64,000 nt of DNA from JBBRYK01 sp038237665 (GTDB taxonomy: Bacteria > Actinomycetota > Thermoleophilia > Gaiellales > Gaiellaceae): NCBI GenBank assembly GCA_038237665.1, contig JBBRYK010000004.1, positions 1-64,000 of the forward strand. Reading direction: 5' to 3'. This document shows, piece after piece, positions 44,038 through 52,529 of the stretch. Both the position numbers and the translations under genes were made by a program. Under the pieces are notes generated by a model. That model worked only from the letters and a program-made list of their open reading frames with translations. It made no database searches and had not been told where the DNA came from. The first letter of the stretch is position 1. Every line of letters starts with the position of its first letter.

Positions 44038-44960
44038 CGCAACGCCCCAGCGACCTCGAGCGCGGCCTCCGCGAGGCGGCGGCGTGCGTCGGCGTCGGTC
44101 ATCAGCGTCCGGGTCACGATCGGACGGATGGGCAGTCCGGCGGCGTCCGCCTCGTCGGCCTCGTCGATGACGAGCGCGTCGATCAGGCCCTTGTAACACT
44201 GTGTTACTTGGTGTGGGGTCGTTCCGCCGGCGAGGCGCGCGAGCATCCGGTCGGCCGGGCCCTTGACGGCGCGCCCGCCGATCAGCGGGCTCACGGCCAC
44301 GGCCGGCGCCCGCCGCTCGGCCAGCGCCGCCCGGATCTCCTCGACTGCGAGGATCGGGCCGATCGAGACGTACGGGTTGCTGGGAGCGAGGACGATCACG
44401 TCGGCCTCGCCGAGGGCGTCCAGCACACCCGGCGCCGGGCGGGCGGCTCCCGCGCCCTCGTAGTCGACCGCGTCCACCTCGTCTCGGTGGCCCCGCGCCA
44501 CGAACCACTCCTGGAAGGGGAAGCGGCCCGCCGGGGTGGTCAGGTGGGTACGCAGCCGGTCGTCGGTTGCCGGGAGGAGGGTCGCGCGCAGGCCGAGCGC
44601 CGACGCCAGCCGCGCGGTGACCGCGGACAGCGGCTCGCCTGCCCGGAGCGCCTGCGTCCGGACCAGGTGCAGCCCGAGGTCGCGGTCGCCGAGCCGGAAC
44701 CAGCTCTCGCCGCCGAGTGACTCGACCGTCGAGAGCGCGTCCCACGACTCGTCGGCGCGGCCCCAACCGCGCTCCTCGTCGGCGAGACCCGTCAGGGCGT
44801 AGAGGATGCTGTCGAGGTCGGGCGAGACACGGAGCCCGAGGATCTCGACGTCGTCGCCGACGTTGCCGACGATCGTGACGTCCTCCGGGCCGACAACGTC
44901 GACCAGGCCGCGAAGAAAGCGGGCACCGCCGACGCCCCCGGAAAGGCAGACGACCTTCAC
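44034..44960 (-). CDS. cofD: 2-phospho-L-lactate transferase
   Basis: 308 residues. Signature KVVCLSGGVGGARFLRGL, GNVGDDVEILGLRVSPDLDSILYALTGL, and PSNPYVSIGPILAV. It joins the activated phospholactyl (or phosphoenolpyruvyl) group to FO. GTG start overlapping the cofC stop (GTGA). An AT-rich palindrome near residue 255 encodes VTQCY without disturbing the frame. Confidence 0.92.
   Translation of the reverse strand: MKVVCLSGGVGGARFLRGLVDVVGPEDVTIVGNVGDDVEILGLRVSPDLDSILYALTGLADEERGWGRADESWDALSTVESLGGESWFRLGDRDLGLHLVRTQALRAGEPLSAVTARLASALGLRATLLPATDDRLRTHLTTPAGRFPFQEWFVARGHRDEVDAVDYEGAGAARPAPGVLDALGEADVIVLAPSNPYVSIGPILAVEEIRAALAERRAPAVAVSPLIGGRAVKGPADRMLARLAGGTTPHQVTQCYKGLIDALVIDEADEADAAGLPIRPIVTRTLMTDADARRRLAEAALEVAGALR
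44190..44210. repeat. Dispersed palindrome, copy c
   Basis: Perfect GTAACAC-T-GTGTTAC core inside cofD; 23 identical bases shared with copy b in the unrelated molybdoenzyme gene. Confidence 0.8.
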
Positions 44961-45460
44961 ACGGGCACCGGGAGAGAGCGAAGCGCCGCGCGTGTGTTCG
45001 CGCCGACCCTGCCGGCGACCCGCTCGAGGTCGGCGAGCGTGTCCACGTCCTCCGCCAGGTTTGCAAGCTCCAGAGGGGCGAGGCCGAGGGCGGCGAAGCG
45101 CGCCGCGCTCCCGGGGCCGTAGAGCGGAGCGAAGGCCACCGGCTCGAGCAGGGCGAGCGCGTTCGTCGTGCCGTCGGATGCCGCTGCCAGCGAGGGAGCC
45201 GCGTCGAGCAGCGCGGCGATGTCCGCAGAGGTTGCGCAGGGCAGGTCGGCGTTGACGATCGCAACCGGCCCTTCGATCCCCCGAAGCGCCTCGGCCACAG
45301 CCTCGCCCTGCCCGCCGGACCGATCGGCAACGATCGTGCGCGCAACCGCGGCGCAGGCAGCCTGGACGTCCAGGAACATGGCCAGGGCAAGCTCGGCACG
45401 GACCTCCAGGGGGAGCCGGCTCTTCGCGTCCCTCCGGAACGGAATGACGATCGTCGCCAT
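44957..45460 (-). CDS. cofC: 2-phospho-L-lactate guanylyltransferase
   Basis: 167 residues, short nucleotidyltransferase of the CofC/FbiD type: IVIPFRRDAKSRLPLEVRAELALAM, then IVNADLPCATSADIAALL and LLEPVAFAPLYGPGSAARF. It activates the three-carbon phosphate for CofD. First gene of the operon; leaderless start (TAGTGT, six bases, ATG). The family usually has about 210 residues, so it is compact. Confidence 0.88.
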   Translation of the reverse strand: MATIVIPFRRDAKSRLPLEVRAELALAMFLDVQAACAAVARTIVADRSGGQGEAVAEALRGIEGPVAIVNADLPCATSADIAALLDAAPSLAAASDGTTNALALLEPVAFAPLYGPGSAARFAALGLAPLELANLAEDVDTLADLERVAGRVGANTRAALRSLPVPV

Positions 45461-45466
45461 GGGAAG

Positions 45467-45472
45467 ACACTA
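45467..45472 (-). promoter_or_regulatory. -10 box, leaderless promoter of the F420 operon
   Basis: TAGTGT on the minus strand, six bases, ATG of cofC (45460). The polX-like gene starts 25 bp away on the other strand. Confidence 0.55.
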
Positions 45473-45484
45473 CCGAGGCCCCCG

Positions 45485-46828
45485 ATGCAGGAACACCTCG
45501 AAAACCCCGCGATTGCCGACCGGCTCGAGTCGTTCGCGACGCTGCTCGAGCTTTCGGGCGCCGGCTACTACACCGCCCGCGCGTATCGTCGCGCCGCTGA
45601 CCTGATCCGCTCGAGCAAGGCGCCGGTCGCGGATCTCGTCCGTGCGGGGCGCGTCCGGGAGCTGCGGGGAATCGGTCCCGGGATCGAGGCGCGGCTTCGA
45701 GAGCTGGTCGAGACGGGCACGATCGCGGAGGTCGACGAGCTGGAGAGGGCTGTCTCACCGGAGCTGGTCGGCCTCGGGCGCTACCTCGGCTTCGGCCCGA
45801 GCAGGGCGATGGAGATCGGCAAGGCGCTCGGCGTCCGGACGGCGGCCGAACTGCGGGAGGCGGCCGCGGCCGGCCGGCTTCGGGAAGTGCCCGGCATCGG
45901 CGCGAAGACGGAGCAGAAGCTGAAGGAAGCGCTCGCCCGGGCGGACGCCCCGCAACCGCCTCGACGCGCGATGCTGCTCAACCGCGCGCGGTCGCTGCTG
46001 GAAGGGATCGCGGAAGCGCTCGGGGGCGAGGTCGCAGGCGACCCGCGGCGCTGGCGCGACACCTGCGAGCGCTTCGCCGTCGTCTGTTCGAGCGAGCGGC
46101 CGGCGGAGGTGCTGGAACGCTTCGCGCGCCTGCCGGAGATCTGCCATACGACCTGGTCGGACGGCAAGGCGTCTGTCCTGGAGATGGCCTCGGCAGCACG
46201 CGAGCTCGGCTACGAGTACCTGGCGATCTGCGACCACACGCCGAACGTGCGCGTCGTGCCGGGCCTGGACGCCGACGCGGTGCGGCGCCAGGGCGAGGAG
46301 ATCGCGGCCGCAAACGAGGCGCTGGCCCCGTTTCGCGTCTTGTGCGGGATCGAGTGCGACATCCTCTACGACGGACGGCTCGACCTGCCCGACGACGTCC
46401 TCGACGAGCTCGACTGGGTCCAGGCGAGCGTCCATGCGGGCCAGCGAACGCCGCGCCGGGCATTGACCGAGAGGGTCCTGGAGGCTCTGCACAACCCGGC
46501 CGTGCGCTGCCTCAGCCACCCGAAGGGTCGCATCATCAACCACCGGCCCGAAAACGCCCTCGACCTCGAGGAGGTCTTCGCGGCCTGCTTTCAGCGAGGT
46601 ATCGCGATCGAGGTTAACGGCCTCCCCGACCGGCTCGACCTGCGTGACGTCCATGTCCGGCTCGCGGTCGAGTCCGGCGTGGCGATCGTGTGCTCGACGG
46701 ACGCCCACTCCGTTCGAGGCCTCGGGAACATGGCCCTTGCCGTCGCGACGGCGGGCCGCGGCTGGGCGCGGGCCGAGAACGTGCTCAACTCGCGGCCGCT
46801 CGCCGAGGTCTTGCAACCCCGGTGCTGA
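45485..46828 (+). CDS. PolX-type protein with most of the polymerase domain deleted
   Basis: 447 residues, about 120 fewer than normal PolX (near 570). Residues 1-160 carry the helix-hairpin-helix domain (ELRGIGPGIEARLRELVE; VPGIGAKTEQKLKEAL). The start of the polymerase domain (GGEVAGDPRRWRDTCERFAVVC) has lost the catalytic DxD, and the sequence jumps from ARLPEI to CHTTWSDGKAS of the PHP domain. The PHP phosphoesterase keeps AICDHTPN, GIECDI, ASVHAG, LSHPKGR and CSTDAHS, but the first histidine of its HxH motif is missing. It is probably not a polymerase; nuclease activity is uncertain. The frame is open throughout. The 3' end overlaps the convergent MFS gene by 44 bp. Confidence 0.8.
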   Translation: MQEHLENPAIADRLESFATLLELSGAGYYTARAYRRAADLIRSSKAPVADLVRAGRVRELRGIGPGIEARLRELVETGTIAEVDELERAVSPELVGLGRYLGFGPSRAMEIGKALGVRTAAELREAAAAGRLREVPGIGAKTEQKLKEALARADAPQPPRRAMLLNRARSLLEGIAEALGGEVAGDPRRWRDTCERFAVVCSSERPAEVLERFARLPEICHTTWSDGKASVLEMASAARELGYEYLAICDHTPNVRVVPGLDADAVRRQGEEIAAANEALAPFRVLCGIECDILYDGRLDLPDDVLDELDWVQASVHAGQRTPRRALTERVLEALHNPAVRCLSHPKGRIINHRPENALDLEEVFAACFQRGIAIEVNGLPDRLDLRDVHVRLAVESGVAIVCSTDAHSVRGLGNMALAVATAGRGWARAENVLNSRPLAEVLQPRC

Positions 46829-47978
46829 CGATGATCGCGGCCGCGCCGACGACGGCCGCACCGGCGCCGAGCCAGAACGGCGCGCTCGGCGAGACGTGCG
46901 ACCACAGGAGCCCTGCGGTCACGCTCGCCACCAGCAGGGCCGCTCCGGATGCCGCCGCGAAGAGCCCGTAGGCGGTACCGGCCAGCCCGGGCGGAACATG
47001 GTCGCCGACCCACGCGCGGCTCACCCCGTCGGTCGCCGCGATGTAGACCCCGTACACGGCGAAGAGCGGCCAGACCGCCCAGCCGTGTCCGGCGAGGGCG
47101 AAACCCAGGTAGACGAGCGCAAAGACGCCCAGCCCGCCGGCGAGCAGGACCGCGCGCGGAATCCGGTCTGACAGCGACCCGAACGGCCAGGCGAGCAGCG
47201 AGTAGACGGCGTTGTAGAGCGCGTAAGCAAGGATCACGAGCGTCGAGCTGAGCCCCAGCTGGTGGCTGCGCAAGAGCAGGAAGACGTCGCTCGAGTTGCC
47301 GAGCGAGAACAGCACCCAGGCTCCGAGGACCAGCCAGAACCCCCGGGAAAGCGCCCGTACGGGCCCGGTCGGCAGCGCGGGCTTCCGCTCCCGCACAGGC
47401 GCCTCGCGAACCCGAAAGGTGAGGACCAACGCGACGATGCCGGGGGCGACCGCGACCCAGAGGGCCGTGCGTAGCGAAACCCCGCTCCCGAGGAGCGCGA
47501 CCGCGATCAGCGGGCCGCCGACCCCGCCCGCCGTGTCCATCGCCCGGTGGTAGCCGAACGCTGACCCCAACAGCTGCGGCGGTGTCGAGTCGCGGATCAG
47601 CGCGTCGCGCGGTGCGGTCCGCGCTGCCTTTCCCAGCCGGTCGGCGAGCCGGCCCGCCAGGACGAAGCCCCAGTGCGAGGCGGCGGCGATCACCGGGCGG
47701 GCCGCTGCCGACACGGCGTAGCCCCCGATGATCCAGGGGCGCCGGCGCTCGCCGGCTCGATCGGAGAGCCAGCCCGAGATGCCGCGCAACCCCACCGCAA
47801 CTCCCTCGGCGATGCCTTCGATCAGGCCCAGAATGGCGACCGGCGCACCGAGCGTGACGGTGAGAAAGAGCGGCACGATCGGATACGCGAGCTCGCTGGC
47901 GAGGTCGTTCGCCAAGGAGACCCACGAGAGGGCCCGGACGTTCTCGGGCAGGGCGCGGCGGGCTTCCGAGATCCGCAT
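46785..47978 (-). CDS. MFS transporter
   Basis: 397 residues with 12 membrane spans in two six-span halves. The loop between TM2 and TM3 carries a GWLSDRAGERRR motif, and TM8/9 a matching GSLSDRIPRA, the classical MFS gates. The signature RADRLGKAARTAPRDALI resembles the group of permeases often annotated as multidrug or sugar exporters. No substrate can be named. It is convergent with the PolX-like gene. Confidence 0.85.
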   Translation of the reverse strand: MRISEARRALPENVRALSWVSLANDLASELAYPIVPLFLTVTLGAPVAILGLIEGIAEGVAVGLRGISGWLSDRAGERRRPWIIGGYAVSAAARPVIAAASHWGFVLAGRLADRLGKAARTAPRDALIRDSTPPQLLGSAFGYHRAMDTAGGVGGPLIAVALLGSGVSLRTALWVAVAPGIVALVLTFRVREAPVRERKPALPTGPVRALSRGFWLVLGAWVLFSLGNSSDVFLLLRSHQLGLSSTLVILAYALYNAVYSLLAWPFGSLSDRIPRAVLLAGGLGVFALVYLGFALAGHGWAVWPLFAVYGVYIAATDGVSRAWVGDHVPPGLAGTAYGLFAAASGAALLVASVTAGLLWSHVSPSAPFWLGAGAAVVGAAAIIVSTGVARPRRAAAS

Positions 47979-48023
47979 CCCTCATATGGTGCGGGACACG
48001 CGGCGGCGGCGCGCCAGGAGGTG

Positions 48024-48311
48024 TTACGCCGCCTGGTCTCGGCGCGCGAAGCGATAGAGGTTCTGCGCCAGCAGCTGGCGGTTCGCCTCCTGGGCTCGAG
48101 CGGCACGCTCGCCGAGCGATCGCAGACGGGTCTTGTCGCACCAGATTCCGGCGAGAGCGACGGCGAGCTCGGCATCCAGCGGATCGGAGACCGCTTCGCC
48201 ACGTCTGACGGACTCCGTGATCCGCAGACGCCGCTCGGGGTCGACGCCGGTCCAGAGGTGCCGGGACGCGAGCACCCGGCGTAGCTCGGAGAAGGGCGAC
48301 GGGAACGTCAC
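48024..48311 (-). CDS. Small helical protein of unknown function
   Basis: 95 residues from GTG 48311 with AAAGGGAG upstream; longer frames add an improbable N-terminus. Helical and charged (PFSELRRVLASRHLWTGVDPERR; LRSLGERAARAQEANRQLL), one or two tryptophans. No family recognised. Stand-alone on the minus strand between the MFS and ABC genes. Confidence 0.6.
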   Translation of the reverse strand: MTFPSPFSELRRVLASRHLWTGVDPERRLRITESVRRGEAVSDPLDAELAVALAGIWCDKTRLRSLGERAARAQEANRQLLAQNLYRFARRDQAA

Positions 48312-48336
48312 GCTCCCTTTATCGGCACGGCGGGGC

Positions 48337-48624
48337 CTAGAGGTTAGAAGCGGCGGCCGTGCCGGGGCCCGTGGTCGACCACTCGCGCAGATCGAACCAG
48401 TGCGTCCCACGGAGCGCTTCCACGACCGACGGGTCGGTGTGATCCGGGTTCAAGACGTTGTGCTCGATGTCGCAGCAGAGCACGAGCTCGTCCAGCCGGA
48501 GCTCCTGCAGGTGGCCGAGGGCCTCCGCAGGCAGGTGAGCCTCGGAGACGCTGTAGTGCTTGAACCGGAGGTCCGGCGCCATCTCCATCAGTGCAGGCCA
48601 GTCGGGACAGCTTCGGGTGGTCAT
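48337..48624 (-). CDS. Small protein of unknown function coupled to the ABC ATPase
   Basis: 95 residues, ATG overlapping the ABC ATPase stop (ATGA). Reads MTTRSCPDWPALMEMAPDL, then ELVLCCDIEHNVLNPDHTDP and EALRGTHWFDLREW. The three cysteines and the conserved-looking HTDP motif suggest a folded, possibly metal-binding protein. I do not recognise it. Confidence 0.65.
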   Translation of the reverse strand: MTTRSCPDWPALMEMAPDLRFKHYSVSEAHLPAEALGHLQELRLDELVLCCDIEHNVLNPDHTDPSVVEALRGTHWFDLREWSTTGPGTAAASNL

Positions 48625-49847
48625 GCGGCTTCCTTCTCGCCGCCACCGCTCGTTTCCTGCTTCGACCAGCGACCTTCCAGTCTGACGAGTCCTCGCACGT
48701 CATCTCCAGGGTAGACGACGAAGGCAACCGCGTCGTCGAGCCAGTGGTAGAGGTGCTCGCCCGCCGCGTCGACCAGGCCGAACCGAAGGTGGAAGCGTCC
48801 GTCGGCGAGGGGCAGCTGCTCGACGTCGAAGCGGTAGAGCGTCTCTTCCGCGCCGCCGCCGTTCCAGCCCAGCTCGGCCGTGTCCTGGGTACCCGCGGCC
48901 AGAAGCTGCCCGGCGTCGTCTCGCAGCTCGAAGGAGAGCCGCGGCGGCGGAAGCGCACGCTCGGCAACGACGCGCAACACGGCCGTGAGCGGCTCGCCGC
49001 TCAGGAACTGGGTGCGTGCTTCACCGTCCCGGCCCTCGACCCGAGCCTCGGCGATCCTCGCCTCGCCGCTACCCCATTCGGAGAGCCCCGCGCTTCGCTC
49101 GTCGGGGTCGCGCTCGGCGGCGAGCAGCGCGTGGTAGCGCGCCAGCGCGTCGTGCGTCGGCCCGTCGAACTCGACCTCGCCCTGGCGGAGCAGGACCGCC
49201 CGCTCGCACAGCCGCTCGACCGCGGCGGCGTCGTGGGAGACGAAGACGATCGTGCCGCCGCGCTGCTTGAACTCGGAGACCTTGGCGAAGCACTTTCGCT
49301 GAAACTCCTGATCCCCGACGGCGAAGACCTCGTCCAGGAGCAGGATGTCGGCTTCCAGATGCGCCGCGACGGCAAATCCGAGCCGCATGTACATGCCCGA
49401 GGAGTACGTGCGCACGGGGAGATCGATGAAGCGCTCGAGCTCGGCGAACGCGACGATCTCCTCCATGTGCTCGGTGATCGTCCGGCGCTTGAGGCCGTGG
49501 ATCGAGCCGTTCAGGTAGACGTTCTCGCGCCCGGTGAACTCCGGATGGAAACCGGCGCCCAGCTCGAGCAGCGAGCCGATGCGGCCGGCCGCCTCGACCC
49601 GGCCGCTCGTCGGCTTGATGATCCCGGCGACGAGCCGGAGCAGGGTCGTCTTGCCCGACCCGTTGCGGCCGACCAGGCCGACGGCCTCGCCGGGCTCGAT
49701 GCCGGCGGAAACCTCCTTCAGAGCCCAGATGTCGCGGCCGCGGGCACTGTTGCGGGCGACGACGAGGTCCTTGAGCGTCCGGCCCTGCTTCGGGTAGACC
49801 CGGAAGCGCCGGGTCACGTCCTCGATCGAGATTGCGCCGGGCGTCAC
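48621..49847 (-). CDS. Polysaccharide-export ABC transporter ATPase (Wzt type)
   Basis: 408 residues. ABC module: Walker A VGRNGSGKTTLL (residues 58-69), Q-loop LLELGAGFHPEFTGRENVYLNG, signature TYSSGMYMRL, Walker B ADILLLDEVFAVGD, H-loop VFVSHD. Residues 270-400 form a beta-sandwich like Wzt C-terminal domains that bind the end of the polymer. Its permease partner is probably the Wzm-type gene at 54.7 kb, six genes away. Start GTG overlaps the hemH stop, so the gene is transcribed with heme genes. Confidence 0.88.
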   Translation of the reverse strand: MTPGAISIEDVTRRFRVYPKQGRTLKDLVVARNSARGRDIWALKEVSAGIEPGEAVGLVGRNGSGKTTLLRLVAGIIKPTSGRVEAAGRIGSLLELGAGFHPEFTGRENVYLNGSIHGLKRRTITEHMEEIVAFAELERFIDLPVRTYSSGMYMRLGFAVAAHLEADILLLDEVFAVGDQEFQRKCFAKVSEFKQRGGTIVFVSHDAAAVERLCERAVLLRQGEVEFDGPTHDALARYHALLAAERDPDERSAGLSEWGSGEARIAEARVEGRDGEARTQFLSGEPLTAVLRVVAERALPPPRLSFELRDDAGQLLAAGTQDTAELGWNGGGAEETLYRFDVEQLPLADGRFHLRFGLVDAAGEHLYHWLDDAVAFVVYPGDDVRGLVRLEGRWSKQETSGGGEKEAA

Positions 49848-50725
49848 GTGTTCGACGGTAGCGGAACGGTCCGGCGGACAATCCCTGCGAGCGCAGCGAC
49901 GAAGGCCGGGTCGTCGTTCGGCATCTCGATCCGCTCGACGTGGAGGTCCAGGTCCTGCGCGCGGTCCTGCGCCTCGGTGTCGAGGTCCCAGCGGATCTCC
50001 AGGTGGTCGGCGACGAAGCCGATCGGGCAGACGAGGACGGAGCGCACGCCCTGCGCGTCCAGCGCGGCAAGATGGTCGAGGATGTCCGGCTGAAGCCAGG
50101 GCTCACCCGTGTCTGACTCGCTCTGGTACGAGAAGGAGTAGTTCGTCAGGCCGGCGGCCTGCGCGATCAGCCGTGCGGTCTCGTGGAGCTGCTCCTGGTA
50201 CGGGTCGCCCTCCGCCAGGATGCGCGCCGGCAGGCTGTGGGCGGTGAAGACGACGTGGGCCTCTGTGCCGCGGACCCGGCCGGCGAGGACGTCGATGAAG
50301 GCCTGATCGTCGTGCCAGCTCTCGACGAAATGGAGCGTGACGCGGCGGTCGAGGGCCGTCTCGAGCTGGCTGCGGTAGCCGGCGATCGACAGGCGCGAAT
50401 AGTGCGGGGCCAGAACGAGGCCGATGACTGTGTCGGCGCCCGCCGCGAGCGCCCGTTCGGCCGCATCTGCGATCCGCGGCTGCCAGTGCTTCATGCCGGT
50501 GTAGACCGGAATCCCCAGCTCGAGCTCGAGCGCCGCCCGGGTCCGCTCGGTGATCTCGTTGAGCGGATTCGAGCTCTCGATGCCCAGCCGGCGATAGCGC
50601 TCGGTCAGCTCCTCGAGCAGCTCGGGGCGGATCGGCCGGCCGCCACGGATGTCGGCGTAGTAGGCGGGAACGTCGGCCAGCCGGTCGGGCGACCCGTAGG
50701 CCATCAGGACGACGGCGGGCTTCAC
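49844..50725 (-). CDS. hemH: Ferrochelatase family (coproporphyrin/protoporphyrin)
   Basis: 293 residues. Reads VVLMAYGSPDRLADVPAYYADIRGG, TGMKHWQPRIADA, then TAHSLPARILAEGDPY with the metal-binding histidine and the glutamate in SYQSESDTGEPWLQPDI. In actinobacteria this enzyme usually inserts iron into coproporphyrin. GTG start overlapping the hemE stop (GTGA). The family is near 310-350 residues, so this is a compact member. Confidence 0.92.
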   Translation of the reverse strand: MKPAVVLMAYGSPDRLADVPAYYADIRGGRPIRPELLEELTERYRRLGIESSNPLNEITERTRAALELELGIPVYTGMKHWQPRIADAAERALAAGADTVIGLVLAPHYSRLSIAGYRSQLETALDRRVTLHFVESWHDDQAFIDVLAGRVRGTEAHVVFTAHSLPARILAEGDPYQEQLHETARLIAQAAGLTNYSFSYQSESDTGEPWLQPDILDHLAALDAQGVRSVLVCPIGFVADHLEIRWDLDTEAQDRAQDLDLHVERIEMPNDDPAFVAALAGIVRRTVPLPSNT

Positions 50726-51723
50726 GCTGCGCGCACCAGCTCGGCGAGCCGCGTGAGCTGGTCGGGGTCGGTCTGCGGGAGGACGCCGTGGCCGAGGTTG
50801 AAGATGTGGCCTGGCCGTTTTGCGGCTTGCCGCAAAACGGTTAGACACTTCCGCTCGACGCGATCCCACGGACCGAAAAGGACAGCGGGATCGAGATTCC
50901 CCTGGATTCCCCGGTCGCCGATCGCCTGCCACGCTTCGTCGATCGGGAGCCGCCAGTCGACTCCGATCACGTCGCCTGCCATCCGGCTGAGGAGATGGGC
51001 TGTCCCGGTGCCGAAATGAATCGTCGGCACAGCGAGCGCATCGAGGATCCGCGTCGAGTACGGCTCCACGAACTCCTCGTAATCGGCGGTCGACAGCGCA
51101 CCGACCCACGAGTCGAAGAGCTGGACCACATCGGCTCCGGCCTGCGCCTGGGCGGCCGCGAAGGCCGCGAAGACCTCCGTGAGCTTCTCCATCAGGGCGT
51201 GCCAGACGCCCGGCTCGCGGTACATTAGCTCCTTGACCTTGCCGAAGTCCCGGCTGGGCCGGCCCTCGATCAGGTAGCCGGCGACGGTGAACGGGCCGCC
51301 GACGAAGCCGAGGACCGCCTTGCCGGGATCGAGCTCGGCCCGAACGAGGCGAATTGCCTCGAGGGCGAACGGCATTGCCTCCTCCGCGTCGGGCACGCGG
51401 AGGCGGTCGACGTCTGCCGCGGTTCGGATCGGCTCGTCGATCACCGGGCCGACGCCCTCCTCGAGCCGAACGTCTACGCCCATTGCCAGGACGGGCAACA
51501 TGATGTCGGAGAACATCACCGCCGCGTCGACGTCGTGCCGGCGGACGGGCTGCAGCGTCACCTCGGCGCAGAGCTCCGGCTGCCGGACGATCTCGAAGAG
51601 CCCGTGCCGTTGGCGAATCTTCCGGTACTCGGGGAGCGACCGGCCCGCCTGGCGCATGAACCAGACCGGAGTGCGCTCGACCGGCTCGCGCCGGGCGGCG
51701 CGGACGAGAAGTGGGTCGGGCAC
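50722..51723 (-). CDS. hemE: Uroporphyrinogen decarboxylase
   Basis: 333 residues. N-terminal TPVWFMRQAGRSLPEYR (substrate arginines), AAVMFSDIMLPV with the key aspartate, VLGFVGGPFTVAGYLIEG, and HIFNLGHGVLPQTDP near the end. It decarboxylates the four acetate chains of uroporphyrinogen III. GTG start with leaderless -10 (TAGTCT, six bases). An unusually perfect 11-bp inverted repeat lies in the 3' part of the gene. Confidence 0.94.
   Translation of the reverse strand: MPDPLLVRAARREPVERTPVWFMRQAGRSLPEYRKIRQRHGLFEIVRQPELCAEVTLQPVRRHDVDAAVMFSDIMLPVLAMGVDVRLEEGVGPVIDEPIRTAADVDRLRVPDAEEAMPFALEAIRLVRAELDPGKAVLGFVGGPFTVAGYLIEGRPSRDFGKVKELMYREPGVWHALMEKLTEVFAAFAAAQAQAGADVVQLFDSWVGALSTADYEEFVEPYSTRILDALAVPTIHFGTGTAHLLSRMAGDVIGVDWRLPIDEAWQAIGDRGIQGNLDPAVLFGPWDRVERKCLTVLRQAAKRPGHIFNLGHGVLPQTDPDQLTRLAELVRAA
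50815..50840. repeat. Intragenic inverted repeat in hemE
   Basis: CCGTTTTGCGG, four bases, CCGCAAAACGG: an 11-bp perfect stem inside codons for a charged surface-like stretch (RKCLTVLRQAAKR). Its TTTT/AAAA tracts stand out in this GC-rich gene. Confidence 0.65.
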
Positions 51724-51729
51724 CGGCCT

Positions 51730-51735
51730 AGACTA
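51730..51735 (-). promoter_or_regulatory. -10 box, leaderless promoter of the heme operon
   Basis: TAGTCT on the minus strand, six bases, GTG of hemE. It overlaps a plus-strand TAGACT (51729-51734) facing the gene at 51745. Confidence 0.55.
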
Positions 51736-51744
51736 GCCCGGCTC

Positions 51745-52521
51745 ATGGAGCGCGTCGGCGAGCATCCGATCCCGGCCGGGCCGCTTGCCGTCCGCTGGCT
51801 GGCGCACGGCCTCGACCGCGTCAAGGCCGGTGCGCTCCATCGGATCCCACTCGAGCTCGAGAACGCGGGGGTGGCCGCCTGGCGCGACGTGAAGCTCTCC
51901 TACCACTGGCTCGACCCGCTCGGGAACCCGGTGCTCTGGGACGGCCTGCGCACCGAGCTCGGCCTGGTCGAACCGGGACAGCGCGTCGAGACGGCCGCCG
52001 AGGTTCGGGCCCCGATCCCACCGGGCCGTTACCAGCTCGCGTTCGACCTGGTGATCGAGTACCGGTACTGGCTGGGCGAGGTCGGCAACACGCCGCTCGA
52101 GTTCGAGGTCGCCGTCGAGCCGAGAATCGAGCGCCTGCTCGGGGCCACCGGAGCTAGTAACACAGTGTTACAAGCTCAGGAGGAGCCACTCGTCGCGGTG
52201 GAAGAGGCGGAGGCGGTGGCGCACCTTGCCCCCGGCGTCGAACCGGCGCCGGACTGGTCGCGGCGCGTGCTCGACGCGCACCAGGAGGGGTACGCCATCG
52301 TCGGCGGCTCGATCGACGCCGGGCGCAAACGGATACTCGCTCCCTGGGCACCGGGCACCGGTCGGATCCCGGCCTTCCCGCACCCTCTGCTCTGCCCCTC
52401 GATCGTCGTTGGGGTCGAACCAGACTGGGTCGACCCGGTGGAAGGACTCCCGGCCGCCGCGCCCCCGGCTTCGGAGCCGGGGGCCTACGACGGCCGGATC
52501 GTCCTGCGTCTTCGGCGCTAG
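51745..52521 (+). CDS. Beta-sandwich protein of unknown function
   Basis: 258 residues, no signal peptide. Residues 20-125 look like an immunoglobulin-like sandwich (HRIPLELENAGVAAWRDVKLSY; VEPGQRVETAAEVRAPIPPGRYQLAFDL), similar to the C-terminal domains that bind polysaccharide ends. Residues 150-258 are a second, Pro/Gly-rich region. The palindrome at 52156 encodes ASNTVLQ between the two. It is divergent from hemE and possibly connected with the nearby polysaccharide genes. Confidence 0.65.
   Translation: MERVGEHPIPAGPLAVRWLAHGLDRVKAGALHRIPLELENAGVAAWRDVKLSYHWLDPLGNPVLWDGLRTELGLVEPGQRVETAAEVRAPIPPGRYQLAFDLVIEYRYWLGEVGNTPLEFEVAVEPRIERLLGATGASNTVLQAQEEPLVAVEEAEAVAHLAPGVEPAPDWSRRVLDAHQEGYAIVGGSIDAGRKRILAPWAPGTGRIPAFPHPLLCPSIVVGVEPDWVDPVEGLPAAAPPASEPGAYDGRIVLRLRR
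52156..52174. repeat. Dispersed palindrome, copy d
   Basis: GTAACAC-A-GTGTTAC, perfect core, encoding SNTVLQ on the coding strand as copy b does. Confidence 0.8.
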
Positions 52522-52529
52522 CGACCGGC

